The notes under the pieces were generated by a model. That model saw only the letters and a list, made by a program, of their open reading frames with translations, made no database searches and was not told where the DNA came from. Source: an uncultured delta proteobacterium (GTDB lineage: Bacteria > Myxococcota_A > Polyangia > Polyangiales > Polyangiaceae). From it: 64,000 nt of DNA. The position numbers and the translations under genes are program-made. The stretch covers positions 124,001 through 188,000 of the forward strand of contig CAITIQ010000344.1 in NCBI GenBank assembly GCA_903892415.1, written 5' to 3'. Of this stretch, positions 61,053 through 64,000 are shown piece after piece. Position 1 is the stretch's first letter. Every line of letters begins with the position of its first letter.

Positions 61053-61123
61053 ACGATCTCGAGCGAAGGCCTATGTGGGTAAATGGGCTCGGCGTCAAAC
61101 GCAGCCGGGAGCGTCAAATTGTC

Positions 61124-61137
61124 GACACTTCGGTGTC
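61124..61137 (+). other. Hairpin with TTCG tetraloop upstream of a small gene
   Basis: GACAC-TTCG-GTGTC, 5 bp with a very stable tetraloop, 24 nt before the ATG of the small SAP-like gene. Could be a leader structure or the end of an upstream transcript. Low weight. Confidence 0.4.
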
Positions 61138-61161
61138 ATTCGTGTAAGACGCCTGACCCAG

Positions 61162-61398
61162 ATGCTAATCGACGTTTCTCTCCTGCGACGGGCGAAGATC
61201 GAAAACGTAGAGCGGTTGGCGAAGTCCCTCGGGGTGGATGCACCTCGGCGCAAGCGTGACTCCGTCTACGCTAATCAGCTGGTCAGTGCGATCGCGACCA
61301 AGATCCGGCGCGACGCCATGATGGACGAGCTGCGTCGGCTGACCGGCCTAAGCGCTACGCTCAGCCGTCCCTCGGTAACGACGACCAACTTCCGCTGA
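61162..61398 (+). CDS. Small SAP/Rho-N-like helical protein
   Basis: 78 residues. MLIDVSLLRRAKIENVERLA then SLGVDAPRRKRDSVYANQLV shows the helix-loop-helix of SAP or Rho N-terminal domains (L-x3-E-L-x2-L-A-K-x-L-G-V), which bind nucleic acid. Basic overall. Followed by a strong terminator. Short for a full gene, but it has its own ATG and terminator, which supports reality. Confidence 0.62.
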   Translation: MLIDVSLLRRAKIENVERLAKSLGVDAPRRKRDSVYANQLVSAIATKIRRDAMMDELRRLTGLSATLSRPSVTTTNFR

Positions 61399-61472
61399 CC
61401 TCCAACGTGCGTGGGCTCGGCCGGCCGCTTCGAGCGGTCCACCAGCCGCGCGCCGCGGACCAGCCTGATGAA

Positions 61473-61510
61473 GAAGCCTGTGAGGTCCCCTCGCAGGCTT
61501 CAGGCTTTTT
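61473..61510 (+). terminator. Rho-independent terminator after the small SAP-like gene
   Basis: GAAGCCTG (61473-61480) pairs with CAGGCTTC (61494-61501), with inner GAGG/CCTC pairing, then AGGCTTTTTC with a T-run. It spans the end of the convergent methyltransferase gene (stop at 61500), so it also overlaps that gene. Confidence 0.75.
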
Positions 61511-63830
61511 CAATGACCCAGACGCCGTTCACGTCGGGCATACGCTCTTCTCGCTCACCGCTCGCGTCGAAGATGCGCACATGCGGCTCGATGTTCGCTT
61601 GATAACCAGGCTGCAGGTAGCTCGCCAAATCGGGGGGCACCGCCACTTCGATCGCGCGGTACTCCGGGTCTGCTTTGCTGCAGGCCACGAGCAGCCGTTC
61701 GAGATAGGCCGCACGCGGTAGCACCGCACGTTGCTCGCGAATTTCGTAGGGGAAGGACGCAGGCCCCCAGGTGTAGGTGGTGAGGAACTCATAAAGGTCC
61801 GGCGCCGAAAGTTGCACGCGACCATTGGGCAGCTCCTCAAACTCGATCCTGCGCGGCTCGTAAGCTTGCGCAAACAGGCTGAAGCCCTGACGCCAGCTCG
61901 GGTCTACGAACTCGAGCTGCTTTGGCTCGTTCACCGGCATCACGCCGTCGCGGATCAAGATGCGCCCGCCTTGCTTGAGCGAACGAAAAGCGGCACCGAC
62001 CAAGGACTCCACGGCAGAGAGCTGGAAGCGCTTGGGCGGATCCCCGACCTCGACGTAGCTGAAGATCTCGTGGAGCACCGAGCAGAAGATCACCGAGCTC
62101 AGGCTGCGTTCGGGAAAGAGGCTGGGCAGCTTGAAGGCGTCGCCGTGGACCATCTCGAACCCGACCTCGCGCGTTCCTACGCTCGTTTGATGCGCCGCTA
62201 CCACCGCGGCCGAAGCGTCGAGACCAACGATGCGTGAACCGGCAAACCGCTCGGCCAAGAGCTCGAGCACCACACCGCCGCCCGGACCGACCTCCACGAT
62301 CACGCCGGCTTTGACGAAGTCGAGCAGCCGCGCTTTGTCCGAGCGCGCGGCGTTCATCGTGCTGAGGTAGCTGCTCTCGTTGTTGACGCGATCGAAGTCG
62401 TCCTTGCGCAGGCCATAAAGATCACAGAGCGACTTGAGCGTCTGATGGAAGGCCGCCCCAGGCTTGGTCTCGTAGACGGAGAGCAAGGTGAGCAATGCCT
62501 CGGCTTCCTTCTCGATCCGAACCTCGCTGGCGATCGCCTGCTCCCCGCCTTTCGGCGAGGGGAAGGAGACCAACGCACCGCCGAGATCCCCGCGCAGCAG
62601 CTGTTCGATCGGGGTGGCAGCGAGCAGCGTCTCGAGCAAGCGCACCGCGTACCGCTTGGGCACGCCGCGCTCATCGCGCAGAAAGTCCTTCACCAGCCGC
62701 AGGTCCAAATGCCAAGGCCGGCTGAAGTCGATGTTGGCGGCCGTCGCTCGGCCCGTGAGGTTGACGATCAATCGCAGCGCGGCTTCCAAGCTGAGCGCGC
62801 CCAGCGTCGGTTCGGCGTACCAAACGCGGCAGCGCGATAGTCGCGCTTCGATCGCACTTCGACTCCCGGCGAGCTTCTGCAGCGCCAACTCAACGTCGTG
62901 CGGGGATTCGCTCGTCATTAGTGCGCCGCCGCGCATACGCGCGACCCGTTCCGCCAAGGACGCCCGACCGCTGCTCCCGGCGCTGGCTGCATAGAGGATC
63001 GCCCGCTCCTCAGTCGCAAAGGCGTTGGCCAGCTCCTCCGTCCACAGGCTCGAGCGCACCGCGGTCACCTCGCAACGGTTGACCAGCGACCAAACGTTGG
63101 CGAGCCGCTCACCGCCGTCGGCTTCGCTGTTGGCGAACTCGACGAGATCCGCAAAGGCATCCCGCCCGACCTCTCCACGCAGCGCCATGCCCACGAGACC
63201 GCTCGAAGCGCACAGCGTCAGCGCTCGTTCGGCCCAGCGCCCATCTTCGGAGCGTGGAACTTTGCCGAGCACGCGACGCACGACGTCATCGAGGATCGCC
63301 GCGGAGTCCTCGTTGTGGACGGTGCCATCCACCCCGAGCCGTTGCCGCCAAACGCTCTTCTGCTGCGTGGTTCCGCCCTTCGCCACGTCGGAAAACAACA
63401 GCACCGTGGCCAAGAGAGCGCTGTCTTCCTCTGCGAGATCGTCCGCCAACGAGTCCGCCGCTCGCAGCGCGCGCAGCGTTCGGTCGAGCAGCGGCGTGCG
63501 CGTACCGCCCTCCGGGCTGGCCTCATGTTCGTAGGAAGTCGCGTGTTTGGGCTCAACCAATCCGTGCAACTCCGGCAGGACCTGGCGAATCCGCTCGCCG
63601 GCCAAGCTGAGCGGCTCATCGGCGCACAGCGCTGCAGCGACGAAGGCGTGAAACGGGCTCTGCGTCGCAAAAGCCGCCACATCGAGCTCGTTCTGCCATG
63701 CAACCTGGCCCAAAGCGCGCTCCGCCCGAATCAACGCGGCCTCGGCCGTCTGCCCGAAAGACCATTCGAACCGTCGAACAGCCTCGGGTGCGTGGGTCAG
63801 GAAGAAGGTTCCGTCGGTCGCCGTGCGCAT
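61500..63830 (-). CDS. Large protein with C-terminal SAM-dependent methyltransferase domain
   Basis: 776 residues from ATG 63830. The C-terminal part, about residues 505-650, is a class I methyltransferase: VIVEVGPGGGVVLELLAERF (motif I), IVGLDAS, VHGDAFKLPSLF and SSVIFCSVLHEIFSYVEVGD (motif IV region), RILIRDGVMPV. The N-terminal 500 residues are helical and unrecognised; they contain a leading ATDGTFFLTHAPEAVRRFEW and several Leu/Ala-rich helices. An extra C-terminal 120 residues follow the methyltransferase. Substrate unknown; not a known natural-product cluster here. Other starts up to 63881 are possible. Confidence 0.75.
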   Translation of the reverse strand: MRTATDGTFFLTHAPEAVRRFEWSFGQTAEAALIRAERALGQVAWQNELDVAAFATQSPFHAFVAAALCADEPLSLAGERIRQVLPELHGLVEPKHATSYEHEASPEGGTRTPLLDRTLRALRAADSLADDLAEEDSALLATVLLFSDVAKGGTTQQKSVWRQRLGVDGTVHNEDSAAILDDVVRRVLGKVPRSEDGRWAERALTLCASSGLVGMALRGEVGRDAFADLVEFANSEADGGERLANVWSLVNRCEVTAVRSSLWTEELANAFATEERAILYAASAGSSGRASLAERVARMRGGALMTSESPHDVELALQKLAGSRSAIEARLSRCRVWYAEPTLGALSLEAALRLIVNLTGRATAANIDFSRPWHLDLRLVKDFLRDERGVPKRYAVRLLETLLAATPIEQLLRGDLGGALVSFPSPKGGEQAIASEVRIEKEAEALLTLLSVYETKPGAAFHQTLKSLCDLYGLRKDDFDRVNNESSYLSTMNAARSDKARLLDFVKAGVIVEVGPGGGVVLELLAERFAGSRIVGLDASAAVVAAHQTSVGTREVGFEMVHGDAFKLPSLFPERSLSSVIFCSVLHEIFSYVEVGDPPKRFQLSAVESLVGAAFRSLKQGGRILIRDGVMPVNEPKQLEFVDPSWRQGFSLFAQAYEPRRIEFEELPNGRVQLSAPDLYEFLTTYTWGPASFPYEIREQRAVLPRAAYLERLLVACSKADPEYRAIEVAVPPDLASYLQPGYQANIEPHVRIFDASGEREERMPDVNGVWVIEKA

Positions 63831-64000
63831 CCCACATTCGTATCTGAAAGCGGGACAGAAAAAACTTGGAACAACTCCCAAAAGGCCGTGTCAGTTCAAA
63901 GCGACCGGTTGATGCGAGCAACTCCCGAAGGTCGGGAGTGAGGCCGCACGGTCCCTGGGTCGAACCCACCGCGCTCTCGCGGACCACCCCCTTTCGGAGG
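63831..64000. other. Right-edge intergenic stretch with inverted repeat
   Basis: 170 nt with no gene seen. ACTCCCGA (63921-63928) and TCGGGAGT (63932-63939) are a perfect 8-bp inverted repeat with a 3-nt loop, maybe a terminator for a gene beyond the edge. It also must hold the promoter of the methyltransferase gene. Confidence 0.5.

Noticed and set aside
63930-64000. tRNA gene at the right edge because of GGGTTCGACCC on the minus strand
   Set aside because: The T-arm does not pair over 5 bp around a 7-nt loop, and no acceptor or anticodon arms can be drawn.
1-64000. CRISPR array, insertion sequence or prophage
   Set aside because: No spaced identical repeats, transposase, integrase or phage structural genes were seen; the repeats found are in-frame coding repeats.

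Overview
The window looks like the chromosome of a GC-rich, predatory- or social-type delta-proteobacterium of the Myxococcota, most likely in or near the Polyangiales. The pointers are Hanks-type Ser/Thr kinases with Pro/Ala-rich tails, many orphan lipoproteins with Gly/Ser/Thr linkers and Cys repeats, GYF plus zinc-ribbon proteins, a MYXO-CTERM-like tail, and long proteins of mixed domains. I see no insertion sequence, prophage, CRISPR array, rRNA or tRNA. Genes are tightly packed and many pairs overlap by ATGA, GTGA or TGATG.

Layout. 1-9.2 kb: a cut GYF-domain gene, a HemD-type uroporphyrinogen-III synthase, a 12-TM-type glycosyltransferase coupled to valS, a response regulator and an RluA-type pseudouridine synthase. 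9.2-18 kb: a lipoprotein and an extensin-like protein, the heat-shock repressor hrcA, a Fur-family regulator, an MFS transporter, a P-type-ATPase-like protein that has lost its catalytic motifs, and an ArgD-type aminotransferase. 17.8-23.8 kb: grpE, dnaK, a pseudokinase/NTPase fused protein overlapping dnaK, and a small tail-anchored protein. 23.8-34 kb: rplM-rpsI, an ECF sigma factor with a FecR-like partner, a Ser/Thr kinase, a TPR membrane protein, a PlsB-like acyltransferase with a GpsA-like protein, and a GloB-like hydrolase.

34-35 kb holds the most unusual feature: a peroxiredoxin-like lipoprotein on the minus strand whose frame is interrupted by one UGA exactly where the family has the first Cys of W-C-x-x-C. 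The family sequence resumes in the same frame after it, the second Cys is kept, and a stem-loop with an AGGUG apical loop starts 13 nt downstream, as in bacterial SECIS elements. I read this as a selenoprotein (W-Sec-T-F-C), not a pseudogene.

34.7-50 kb: lepB, a PhaC-like hydrolase/AMP-ligase fusion, a metallophosphoesterase, an orphan Cys-rich lipoprotein, a 1-Cys peroxiredoxin with a histone-H1-like KPAAK tail, two paralogous membrane-anchored proteins, a 1243-residue DUF3857/transglutaminase-like lipoprotein coupled to murB, then a strong two-way hairpin. 50-64 kb: zinc-ribbon/GYF/TonB-like and other envelope proteins, a Cys-rich MYXO-CTERM-like protein, a GH57 glycoside hydrolase, a Dus tRNA-modifying enzyme, a small SAP-like protein and a methyltransferase with a long unknown N-terminal half.

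Recurring themes: (i) protein-quality-control genes grpE and dnaK, and one further gene, have good -10 boxes only 8-9 nt before ATG and no ribosome binding site, which suggests leaderless transcripts; (ii) several proteins keep a family fold but lack catalytic residues (P-type ATPase-like, pseudokinase, GpsA-like, AMP-ligase half, transglutaminase-like); (iii) two peroxiredoxins of very different design lie within 7 kb. All functional statements are from motif reading only; no database search was possible.
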